Source of the DNA: Nautilus pompilius
Lineage: Eukaryota; Mollusca; Cephalopoda; Nautilida; Nautilidae
Direction: 5' to 3'
Length of the DNA stretch: 64,000 bases
Assembly: GCA_018389105.1 (NCBI GenBank)
Contig: JACATO010000594.1
Location: 1 to 64,000 of the forward strand
Positions 25,401 through 37,400 of the stretch are shown piece by piece. The position numbers were made by a program, and so were the translations under genes. Position 1 is the stretch's first letter, and the number at the start of each line of letters is the position of its first letter. The notes beneath the pieces were generated by a model. The model did no database searches, was not told where the DNA came from, and saw only the letters and a program-made list of their open reading frames with translations.

Positions 25401-28400
25401 TCTGGTTGTTCTCAAAAATGAAGATGCCACTGAAAGGCTCCTGCTTTGAGAGCTGAGAGGACATCATGCGAAATGCGACGGCAGAGCTGAGAGCCATTCT
25501 GTAAAAAGCATTCCAGACGTGCTTTGAACAGTGGAAGGATCGCTGGTCTAAGTGCGTGGAGGCACAAGGGGCCTACTTTGATGGGGATTAGCAATTGAAC
25601 CCCACCAAGTACGTAATTTTTTTTTTCCCAGCTTAAGGTCGGATACTTTTTCAACAGACCTCGTATGAAGGTAGACCATCTTTATCAGCCATTGCACATG
25701 AACTAGGGTTTTCGGTGTCAACAGTGAATACTATAGTTAAAGATGCTGTCCGCATTAAAGAACATGAGAAAGGATTTTCACTTCTGAAGTCTACAATAAT
25801 AACGAAACAGCGTGCTGGTGCTATCTATGAAATGGAAAAATTGCTTACTATCTGGATGGAAGACCAGATACAAAGTCGTGTTCCATTAAGCCTTTATGCA
25901 ATTCAGGAAAGAGCACAAAGCCTTTACACAGACATTAGTGAAAAACAGGCGAATACTCCGAAAAGTTGTGGGGCTAGCAAGGGTTGGTTTTACAGATTTA
26001 AAAATCGTGGTGGCTTTCATAATGTTAAAGTGAGTGGTAAGGCTGCTAGTGGCAATGTTAATGCAGCTGAAAAGTACCCCATTGTGTTGAAAGAAATAAT
26101 TGAAAAAAGTGGTTATACGGTGCAACAAGTGTTCAATGTTGATGAAATGGGGTTATTTTGGGGAAAAATGCCTAACCACACGTACATTTCAGTGGAAGAG
26201 AAAACAGTGCCAGGTTCAAAGCAGTGAAGGATAGACTAACGCTTTTATTTGGGGCAAATGCGGTTGGTGACTTTAGGCTTAAACCATTGTTTGTTTACCA
26301 TTCCAAGAACCCACGTGCGTTCAGTAAGGCAATGCTTCCCATTCATTATCGTTCAAATCCAAAAGCATAGATTACTATTGCTCTATTTGAAGATGGTTTG
26401 TACACTGTTTTATACCGGAATTTTAAAAATATAGTAGTGCAAACATCCTATTCAAAGTTTTGCTTGTTATTGATAATACTCCTGGCCATCCGCTCATCTG
26501 GATGATTTTCTTCCAAGTCGTTTTTCTGCCACCAAACAGCTTCACTCATCCAGCCAATGGATCAGGGGTGATAGTGAATTTTTAAGCGTATTATTTATGC
26601 ATTACTTTCTAGCAGGCACTGGCAGCTACAGAGGATGGCAATAAGACGCTACGTGACTTTTGAAAGTTGTACAATATATATCATGCAATTCTTAACATTG
26701 CAAAGGCATGGGTAACTGAGACTTGTTTAAACTGTGTGTGAAAAAAAATGTCCCCAGTATGTGCACGTGTTTAAAGGATTTGAGAAGGACCGGACATAAG
26801 AAGAAGTGGCAGATAAGATAGTGAGGCTTGCTGAGCAGCTCGATCTTGAAGTTGATGAGAATGACATAGATGAGCTAACTGAATCTCATGGGAAAGAATT
26901 ATCCAAAGAACATCTTATCGAATTGGAAGCAGCAAAGATCCAAGAAGCCACCCAAGCAGAAGCCTTGGAGGAGCCACGCTGCTTCATAACAAAGTAAATT
27001 GCTCTTGCTTTCTGTGAAATTGATGCAGTTATGTTGCTATTGAGAAAATGGATCCTGATATCTCTCGTTTCTTAAAAGTACTAAGAGGGGTGGAAGATGT
27101 GTTAGCCTGTTACAAAGAGATATATGAAGAGAAGAAAAAGGCTACCATACAATCTTCTCTCGATCATTTTGTTAGGAAGATCAATTGACCAGAACCTTCT
27201 ACCACTGCCTAGTCTGGCCCCTCCACCCCTGCCAAGCCTGGTCCCTCTACTGTTGCCGACGTTGACCCTGATCACCTCGCTTCTTTATCTGCTGCAGCAT
27301 CTCCTTCCTCATACAGCAATTAAATTCATCATCCACCACAATTAAAACACTACTTCAAGCAAGCATGGATGATGTTAATTTTAAAGTATGTATAGTAACT
27401 GCCATTACAAATTTTAATATAATTTTTCATTGCTTATTTCTAATGAATGTACAGTACAGTATTTTTCATTAAATCATTTCTAATTCTTTATTTTCATCAA
27501 AGGTAATATACATTACTGTACTGTACAAAGCATTAGACTATTTTTAATTAACTGTATAGTGTCTGATTTACAATTTTTTGTAATACGTATGCTAGGCGAT
27601 TCTGACTTATGTAAGGGTCTCTGGAACATAACCCTTACTTACATAAGTCGGGGTCTTCCTGTACATTTATTTTTTTAGAAAAACTATTTTAAAAATTTTT
27701 TCCCATAGGTCTTTTAGAATAATGTGGATAAATTATGCTCTTCTCCATGGATCTATCTCAGCCACTTATTACAGCAGTGAGTAGCATAAACTGCTGCTTA
27801 TGAAAGTTTTTATTGTAGAACATTCTAATCCAATGTTGATCCAGCACTGCTAACATAGCCTCACTGGCTATCATCCTACTAAACATTTTTTTCTTTCTTT
27901 TTGCAGTTATCTCTTTAATCAGGCTGGTCGGCGTAACCAGACCAGCGCAGTGCTGGATCAAACCAGGCAGACTGCAAATGCTACTACAACAAAAATGGCA
28001 GAGGCTTGTAAGAAAAACAAAAACCAATCCACAACTTTTTCCCCTTCTAATGCATAATTACACAAGAAAAATTTTAATTACCTTCAGTCGATATTGTTGG
28101 AATATCACTATCACTATCACTGAAATCTCTGCTCTCATCTGGTGTGACATTTAACACCTGAATTTGTGTAATTCCATCTGGTTGGTCATAGTTGACTGCT
28201 GGACCATCATATGCTATAACAGATAAAAGCATGTGCTAGTATCACCGTGGTTAAAGTAGTAAGCTGAGAAATAAAAAGAAAAAATGAAAGCCATGTACCG
28301 TCAAACCTCGTTAATCTGAACAATTTGGTTTCCACAAAATCTGTTCAGACAAATGAAAATGTGGACTGCCAAAACACCACCATTTTAGTTTGGACAAGTT

Positions 28401-31400
28401 ACTTCCTATTATAGCAGAAATATAAACAAAACTGCCATGCAAAATCACATTAATATAGTGTATGTGTATGTATTTTAAAAAATGAAACATATTATACAGG
28501 TAAATGAATGAAATGTAAGTTTATTTTTAAAAAAAGAGGAAAACTAGGAAAATTCAATCGACAAAAAAAAAAAGGTGTAAGTGGCTGATAGACCAAGATA
28601 TTTTAACAGACTCACAGTATAGTTTTATGACAGTTCAATCCAGATAGAAAATAGGATGAAAAGAAACAGAACTGCTTCACCAAAATGTTGTGGTGATTAA
28701 TTAATGTTTTAAAAATCGATGTCTGTGTCAATCCTTCACAGCTTCAAACATTTTTTTTATATAGTTCATGATGTCAAGTTCGACCACATATCCACATCTT
28801 CCAAGAAATATCAGCCCTTTAGCTTTATTAGATAAACTAAAAATGTTCTTCAGTTTCCTCAATCCCTTTCTTTTCATTTTCAACATTCATTTTGAAAACC
28901 ATTGTGCATCTGACAAACTCTCTTCTGTTTCAAAAATATAATCAAAATCAACATATTCTTCCAGTCATGTTGTCTGCTTCAGGAAAGATTTCAAACAGTT
29001 GAGTGTTGTATTCCCCTATCTCCCTTTCGGTGTTGATGGGATCCCGGAATGACAACAAGAGGTCACAAAGGTGATGAAGATCACATCACGTCATACCTGT
29101 TTCGCAATATAGAGAAATTGTCATTGGTTATTTTTTTACATCAAGCAGTGATTGAGCATCCATTGGCTGGATGTGCACTGTTGTGTTCAGTGATGATTAT
29201 ATATATATATATATATAATAGCACATTTTTACATTAGCCAGATGCAGATCAGCATGAATACTTTACATCCATGAGTATGCATTTGTTTGGTTAGTCAATT
29301 GGTGAAAAACAAACTTTGTTGATGTATGTAACACAGACCTCAATATTAAATATTTTTTCCAAAACATCTGAGCTCTCATGCTTTTGAAGTAATTCAATTT
29401 AATTTTACCAGACCTTGATATTTAATAGTTTTCCAACATGCACTGTCCAAGGCAATAAAAATACTGGTTTTATCAAAGTTGTAAATGTTGTTCAGTTCGC
29501 AGTTAGCCAGTATTTTCTTCGACTGCTACATCCCTTTAGCCATAGCTGTTGCACCAGTGCTGGCTGCTGCCTGGAGGTAAGCTCTTCTTAAAACACCACA
29601 GCCTGACTTACAATAAGTGAGCAGCAAAATCTACTCCCAGATCTTCTCCCAACTCCTTTAGCATTCTATCATTTACAGCTGTCAATGCATCGATCCAAAG
29701 AGCCGCCTCCAGTTAATCTCGTCTTCCATGTCTCCCACATTTAGCCATTTTTCAAAGCCATTCCTACATCATTATCAGAATCAGTTTGGATTGAGAGGTT
29801 TTTGGATTGTCAGGCTAATGAAGTGATCTGCTTAAAATGCTGTCAGGGTTTCTGGCTGCCAGAATTATGAACTTAGTTAAAACAGATTAAAGATGCAATT
29901 ATACATGCATAAAATAATTAAAAGATCTTTAATCTTGTGAAATATGGAAAAAATATTATAGACCTAGAAATTTTGCTTTTGGTGGAAATTCAAATAAAAA
30001 AACAAACAAACTACTGGTTAACATTCCAAAAAAGAAATGCTGTCCAATCCATAATGAATAATAATTTTAAAAAGCATACTTTTATAGAATGTCTGGTTGG
30101 TAAAGTGACTAGAAGATAGAAGCATCCCTTCAACAAGAGAAAACTTTCAATTAAAACGATTTATGACTATTTCACAGAATTTTAAAAATTAATAAATGTG
30201 TGCCGGTCTGTTCCTTCCTGCTATACATGTCAATAATATTATCACAGGGTAAAGAAACTAGTTTTTTTTCAGTAATCTGTAGTATTTTTTATAATAAAAT
30301 AAAATAATTTGAAGTAGAATCAGTTTGTGTTATTATAATGATCTGAACAATTTCACTATCTTTTACTAAACAAAGATGTGTGGTTAGAATAGACCTTATC
30401 TTTCCAGTTTTTGTTTCTCACTTTATTAATTAGCTAAATCCACCAAAATGTTTGCTGTTGTCACCAGAACAAAAATAACAAGCAAAAAAATTACAAAAGG
30501 AGTTTGATGTCATGCAATCTTGAAAATTTTCCATTTTTCTTACAATTCATTGGAACAGCAGTAACATTAACAAAACAAATTTGAGCCCTTTTTTTTAAAA
30601 ATTACAGTGGCTACTTGTAATCACATTCGAGATGTATTCTGAGATGACAGATTCTGTTATACCTATCTGATGTCAAAGCAGACAAGATGTAGCATAACAA
30701 ATATCTATGAAACACCACATGCCTTAAATCAAGGCTGTTTCCACAATGTGACATCACTATACAAACATAAATATTAGTATTACCAGTTTTTTTTTTTTTT
30801 TTTACCATGTATTAATTCTTTAACTTTAAAAAAAAAAAAAAAAAATCATATTGGTGATGCTCTTACCAAACTTTGTAGAATTTGCAGATTTGGATGACGG
30901 AGATTCTGTCATCAGAGGCCGTGACTCTTCACGATTTTTTCCCCTGCCTGATGATGGGCGGCTGTCAACTGTTGGCTGCATCATGCCAGTAGCTTGACGC
31001 TTTCTTTTTGTTTCATCAGCTATAAGTCTTCTCTAAAAATAAAGAATGCCAAAATTTGAACATGGTATAAAAGACAAAAAATTTTTTTTCATTTACAATG
31101 TGAAAGATTCTGATTTAAAACCATCAGCACAGTAAATAGCACTTATCATTTTAATAAAATGAATGCCAGCTGTAAGTTTAAACTACAGCATAAATTAACA
31201 CCAAATACAATGCCCTGCTATATACTGGCTGTCCTTATAATGAATGTATCTGGCGGGCCAAAAACAGACAGCTTCCACAATATTTGCTAATTACATAAGA
31301 TCATGGTATAAGCTGTTCAATGTATAGCAGAGTCAATGACAGATCACCAAAGATTTCAACATCTCTTGTAGATCTGTGGCCAGTATAACTTAAGTTTACC

Positions 31401-34400
31401 GAGGCATTCTGTTATGGCAAAGCAACATCAGAGACCCTCAACAATGATAAAAAAAAGAAAAATCACTTGCTGATATTGCCAACACACTACAAATGAACCA
31501 ATGAATGGTTCAACATCATTTTCAATGACTTGACTATAGAGGATATGTAGCATGTAAAAGGCTCATCTTCTCCAATAGGAATAAAATGCTTCAAAATGAC
31601 TAGTCAGAGGACACGTCTGGAAAGACCCTTGAGCACTGAGTGTACTCTTTTCCAATGAGTCCATGTGGAGGTCTCTCATGAGTTTGGAAAAGACCTAACA
31701 AAAGGCTTTCAACCTCAGTGTCCTTAGCCCACACATCAAGAATGGAAGCTGGGGTGTCATAGTATAGGGATGCAAATCAAAGACAAAAATGTTTTTTGTT
31801 GAAGGACATCTCAGTTGTAAAGAGTATGTTGCCATATGTCCTACCATTCGTACCAAAACATACTGATACTCAGTGATCATTCTTCACGAGAATGGTACTA
31901 TATGTCACACCTCTTGTGTGACCATAAGAATCAAGACAACTTTTCCTTGGATGCCTTCCCTCAAAAAACTCTAATATGAGCCTGATCAAGGACCTATGAA
32001 TGCATCTGGATCATGAAATGAGATTAACCAGTCCGAAGAAAGCTCTCACATGAGGACCTGGACCACACTATGACACAACATCTCATTAATTCAATGCCAA
32101 ACAAGGCAGATCTTTGTGCTGCAAAAGGTGACTTGACCAAGCACTAACAAAGAATTTCACTTTGCTGCTCGCCTTAATCTGATGTCTTCCACAACAAACT
32201 AACATACCGTAACAACAAAAAGTGCCAAATTATTTTGGCAGAGCAATATATTAACTAAGTACCTCCAATATTTTTTATACCAATTCAGACAGAATCAAGT
32301 GAAATGTGGTACATTTTTGATGAATCAAACAACATACTTGATAAACTGGCTTGCTACTGAAAAAAATTATTTATTCACCTAATAAAAAAGTGAAACATGT
32401 TGCCAACTAAAATGTACATTTTAAACTTTGTTCTCAAATGTAGTTAAATTCTAATATGACCCTTTACCACACTGACAAAAATGAACTGAATGCATCAAAA
32501 GGATTACATCAACAGAAAGACAGATTATTTAATTCTTTTGGGCCCCTCAAAGTTTCTCAGGGAAACCATGTTCTAATCCATTTAAAACTCTATGCATGCA
32601 ATAACTTGTAAAAGTGGTTAGTAACTTTCTAGTAATAATAATAATTGAACATGAACATAACACGCCATTATTTAAAAAAACAAACAAAACTGGTTTAAGA
32701 ACAGGAATGTCAGTCTTACCTTCTTGAGTTTTATTTAATTCTCTTTTACAAAAAATCCTGTTCAAACCCACCTAGAACTAAATATCAGCTTTACACATGA
32801 CAGTAATATTAATAGCTATTCAGAATGGCCCTATTGTTCAGTTTAGATGAAAAGTGTGTTTCATAAAAATACTTTGCAAACAAAAGCACATTGTTTGCAA
32901 GCTTACCTGCTTTTTAAAAAGAGTTTTATTCATGTTTATACAAGTTAAATAAAAGTACAACTTTTTAAATCATGCTTTGTAATTTTTATTGTCATTGAGT
33001 ATTTGACCTGGCACAGACAACTTACTGCTTTTACATAAATCTGGGCTGTGGTGGTGCTATTCTCTCTCTTGTACAATTCTAATATCTTTTTTTTCTTCTA
33101 TAACCTATATATAAAATATTTACCATCTCTTTTTCTTTTTTCTTTGTTGTGTTTCTATGATTAATCTTACATTTTTGTTAAAATCTATTTAAAAGACTGA
33201 GTTTTCAATTTGAGGGCCATAAGAAGAGAGCCCTTTTAAATTTCCACTTGATCAATTATACCTGTATGGCTTCAAAATATAATAATTAGAAAGTTAGAAA
33301 ATTAAAAAAATCGTCTCTACTTTGTTTAACATGAGGGAGAGGTTTATTCTTGGAAAAACTTCAAGACAACAGAAGCTACAATGTATTTAAAATCCTGCAT
33401 CACATCTATGTTAATAATCTAAAATTTGTATCAAGCTTAAAGCAACAATATCTGCCAATAATTAAAATGCTTCTACGCTGTCCAAAATAACAGCCATACA
33501 ATCCTCACCTGCATTCTAAACTCCAGATATTATTGCATTTGTAGTTTGCAGAATCAGCATCATCAACTCTTGCACTCATTTTTTCTTGATGAACAGTTTT
33601 GGCTTGGAGGTGAGGGGCGCTTTTTGCCTCTGGCCTGCCTATCTGGCTGGTGAGGTTAGGGTGCGTCGAGACTGGTTTTCGGAGTCGATGTGCTGAGGCC
33701 TTTTTTCCCATGATTGGTTTTTGGCTGGGGAAGCGGTCACTCTAACATGGGGCGCTTGCACCCCTAACTCTGGCTGCCAGATACACGAGGTGCTTCAGTG
33801 CCTCAACCCAGCCTTTTAGGCCTCAATGGGAGCTTGCTCCACACTGGGTTTCGGCCCCACACAGCTTCGGACACCACCCTCCACTCCCTTCTCGGAGATA
33901 CACACGCACCCCCACGCAAGCACCACAAAAGGATTAAAAAAAAAAAAAAGTTCTAATATAGCTGACCAGCTTCCAAACACATTGTACTGTTGGAACAATT
34001 AATTAAATAATGGTGGCAAAAAGTTTGCTTCAGATGTTGTACACTCCAATAAACTTTATCAACAACTAATATTCTGCATTAATTAAATTTAGAGAGATCA
34101 TTCTAAAATTTCTGCCATTTATAAGATATATCACATTAAATCCAATGTTTGGCTTTATGAACAATTAATAAACTGTCCATATCTTATTGCTGGCAAATGA
34201 TACATATAATCAGTTTGAACTCACCAAACTTTAAAGTACATTCAAATCTAGGATGGAATATGTAACAAATTAGCTAATCATCAAAATTTAACTGAATTAT
34301 CAAGATTTTTCAGAAATGCTTAAACTTTGAAAAAAAGCCAGAAACTGGCCATCACAGATTAATTTTATCTAGAAATATTCACAAAATTATAATTTGTAAT

Positions 34401-37400
34401 TTCTTTATGTCCCATAATTTTATATCATAGTGAAGATAGATCACTAAATATACTTTGCTGTCTTCTTCCATGATAAAGTGACAAACCTTGCATACCATGA
34501 TTTCTTCTCACTTTTCTGAACCAGCTCATAGGTGTGGATTTTCTATCTTTTGGGGATCTTTTTCATACAGCTAAAAGTTGTTGTTTTACCAGGGATTTTC
34601 TATTTCCTGCTGGTCAGTTTCCAACTAAGATTGAACAAGCTCTTTTTTTGGGGGGGGGTGTTGCAAAGTGTTTGTGGGTTTGTATGTTAGGTTGCGTATG
34701 TGTGTTGGGAGCTGGGTCGGTTCCATGACCGGCCGCCGCAGCTGTTTACGAGTGAGGTCTTATTTCAACCTGAGATTGTGTCTTTGTACCTCATCCTATT
34801 GAGAGCAGCGGGCTACCCAACTCCTTCGTACTAGTTATGGCAGGAGAAGTAGGATTTTTCCAGGCTGGACTCTCGGGACAGAGTTTTCTCTCTATATGTT
34901 CCTCAAGACGCTAGTTGGGGATAGCTTGGGCCGCAGTTTTTTTTTAACATGTCCAATCGGACTATGAGGGTTGGGTGGGTTCTGACTTTAATTTAGCCAT
35001 CAACACATTTTGTCATTCTAACAAAATCTCACATAAACAAAAGCTGTTAAATAAATATCTTGCTAACTCATAGATAAGTATCTGGTAGGACAATCAAGCA
35101 TGTTAAGGTACATCAGAGTAGAAAGTTTATAACCCATACAAACCCACATGTCAGAAAAATTAATATTCATTATATTTTAAAAACTATTAGGTCATTACAA
35201 ACGTTTCGCTGGCTTTTATATTATGTTAATTTGGGTTCATTTTTTTCATGCTTGTGAAGGTGACATGTGTTTTGGCATACATTATGCAAAACCTATCTTT
35301 TTGAAAATCACAAATGGATATTTGTTTCAGAGTTCTGAGTGAAACATGGATAGAAACGTTTTCGTGCCATTTTACTTTAGGCCACAAAGCGAGCGAGGCA
35401 ACTCGTAACATTAAGCAAGCATGGGGCAAGGACACAGCAAATGAGTGCACAGGACAAAGATGGTTTGCAAAGTTTCGATCAGGAGATGTAACCCCCGAAG
35501 ATAAGGGACGTAGCAGACATCCTTCCAACTGTGATGACGACCGTCTCAAAGCCCCAGATGAAGCTGATCCAAGAAAATCAGTGCAAGAAATTGCTGCAGA
35601 GCTTGACATAAGCACTGCAACTGTTTCATGGCATCTTCACGCAATTGGTAAGGTGAAAAGGCTTGTCAAGTGGGGCGCCTCACAAGTTGAATGAACAACA
35701 ACAAAATCGTTGATTGGAGATCTGCTCTTCACTTGTCATAAGAAACAAAAACCATCACAGGTGAAAGGTACTGTCGTGAATTAAATGTTTTTCATCAGAA
35801 ACTCTCCCAACGACAGTTAGCATTGGTGAATCAAAGAGGCTCAATCCTGCTCCACGACGATTATCTTCATGTTGCAAAAGTGACTCTTCACAAACTGAAC
35901 ACGTCAGGGTACAAAGTTGTCCCTCACCCAGCCTATTCACCAGACATTTCTCCCACAGACTCAAACACCTTGACAGCTTACTCCATGTGAAATGTTTCTC
36001 CAACCAAGCAGCAACTGAAACTGCCTTCCAACAGTTTATTGACTCCAGGAATCCAGATTTTTTTCAAAATGGTAAAAATGTGCTTGTAACTCATCGGCAG
36101 ATGCGTGCCAATTGTAATGGAACTTACTTTGATTAATGAACTTCACGTTCAGCAACGATATTTAGTCTCATTGTTGCGGTCAGAAAACCGACAAAACTTC
36201 TGTAACAACCTAATATTTAAACATGCAGCCTCAACAAGTTAACTAAGCAATGTAGGAAGAAATTTCAGCATTCAAGGAGAGAAAAGAAAAATATATTAAT
36301 GTAAAAACTTTATCAAAGCAACATTAAAAATTAACTCCTCTTTCCCCCATACATTGCAAAACTCAACTCACCAGTTAGTAATAATGCATGTCCAAGTCAA
36401 ACTTTGGAAAGCTGACTGTTTACCATTTTAATTTCTGCACTAAGCCAGCAGGACTATTAAATGCTGTTACATTATAATAGACATTTTTACACTCTAAACA
36501 TGAATATAAGAATTTTATAATCAAAGTAAAACATACTTATCAAGAGAACTTACACAGATGTTCATGATGAGAAAGAGTTGCTGATCCCGCATCATGTGGA
36601 GCTCAACAATTCTGACTTAGGCAGGGAAAACCCTTTTAGTTGAAAAATTTTTAGAAATAAAACTTTTAATACTAATGTAATATCAAATTATACAATCCTT
36701 TTTAATTCTCTGTACTCTAGAAGATGATTCTTATGTTCTTACCTGGTTCTCCAACTTATTCTTCTGCATGTTTACTTGAAAATCATATACCACACTGTAA
36801 GTAAATATATCAATTTAATAATAATTCTTAAATCTAATTATAATGTGCATAAATTATAATCTTTAAAGTGCCCCTCACAAGCCAGGTGGTCACTCTCTTG
36901 TCCGTACACAAACCCAAGTCATTGCAGAAAACCAGATTTCATTTTTATTTTTTGTTTGAGAATCTCCATGGACAGAGAGAAGCCATTTGCCACCCTCTAT
37001 TTTATTCTTGGTGCATCATGTGAGAAATTATTGAAAAAATCTCTTCCCCAACTTTGTAGGTAAAAACTAGCAGTCTGAAATCTGTGATGCGATATGTTCA
37101 AATATCACCATTTCGGATGCTTCCACAATGACGACCTAGGGAATGTTAACCCCATAGTAAAGAGTGACTACCTGGCTTGAGAGGGGGCAGGTTAAAATAA
37201 AACAAAATAAATTTAGGGTCTTTGACCACCTGTGCATAATGACTATATTGATAACATTTTTATGATTTAATGTAGTGGATTTTAAAAATAAGTTGCCATT
37301 GTTGTTGTCCTCTATCCAGAAAATTAGCCGGATGGGGGAGGAGAAACACCAGAATTATTTTTAAATCCTAGAAAAGATTGCCAAACTGACTTATATTCTA

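Larger units (their letters stand above)
24317..27345 (+). pseudogene. Tigger transposase (HTH-psq/CENP-B, DDE), split by a mariner
   Basis: Before the insertion: [20 protein letters not shown] and [11 protein letters not shown]; after it at 25664 the frame resumes [20 protein letters not shown], completing the HTH. The CENP-B-type domain includes [20 protein letters not shown] and [20 protein letters not shown]. Catalytic positions: [13 protein letters not shown] (first Asp), [14 protein letters not shown] (second) and, in a shifted frame, SLIQPMDQG (third), so the DDD triad can still be traced. C-terminal pieces include [20 protein letters not shown] and [13 protein letters not shown]. Frameshifts at about 26220 and 26550, a stop at 26368 and the insertion inactivate it. 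Confidence 0.85.
24081..27661 (+). mobile_element. Tigger/pogo element interrupted by a mariner
   Basis: The left end caggaaggcccgtaaac and the right end, reverse-complemented caggaagaccccgactta, are diverged inverted repeats of Tigger type; the right flank is TA, the left has decayed to CA. Removing the nested mariner and its TA duplication leaves about 2318 bp, close to a full-length Tigger. The transposase runs on the plus strand, antisense to tub. Close to the right end a smaller palindrome (cttatgtaagggt ... acccttacttacataag) is visible. Confidence 0.82.

Noticed and set aside
30867..31032. First read as a Rel/NF-kB-like basic segment because of its KRKR motif
   Set aside because: The joined exons downstream are unmistakably Tubby, and the segment aligns with the tubby N-terminal helix.
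33505..33711. Basic 68-codon minus-strand frame as an alternative tub exon
   Set aside because: It lies inside the dispersed GC-rich repeat and has no fitting splice sites.
34640..34950. 5S or large-subunit rRNA fragment
   Set aside because: The GC-rich block does not match the 5S or 28S segments that I know; left as an unidentified repeat.
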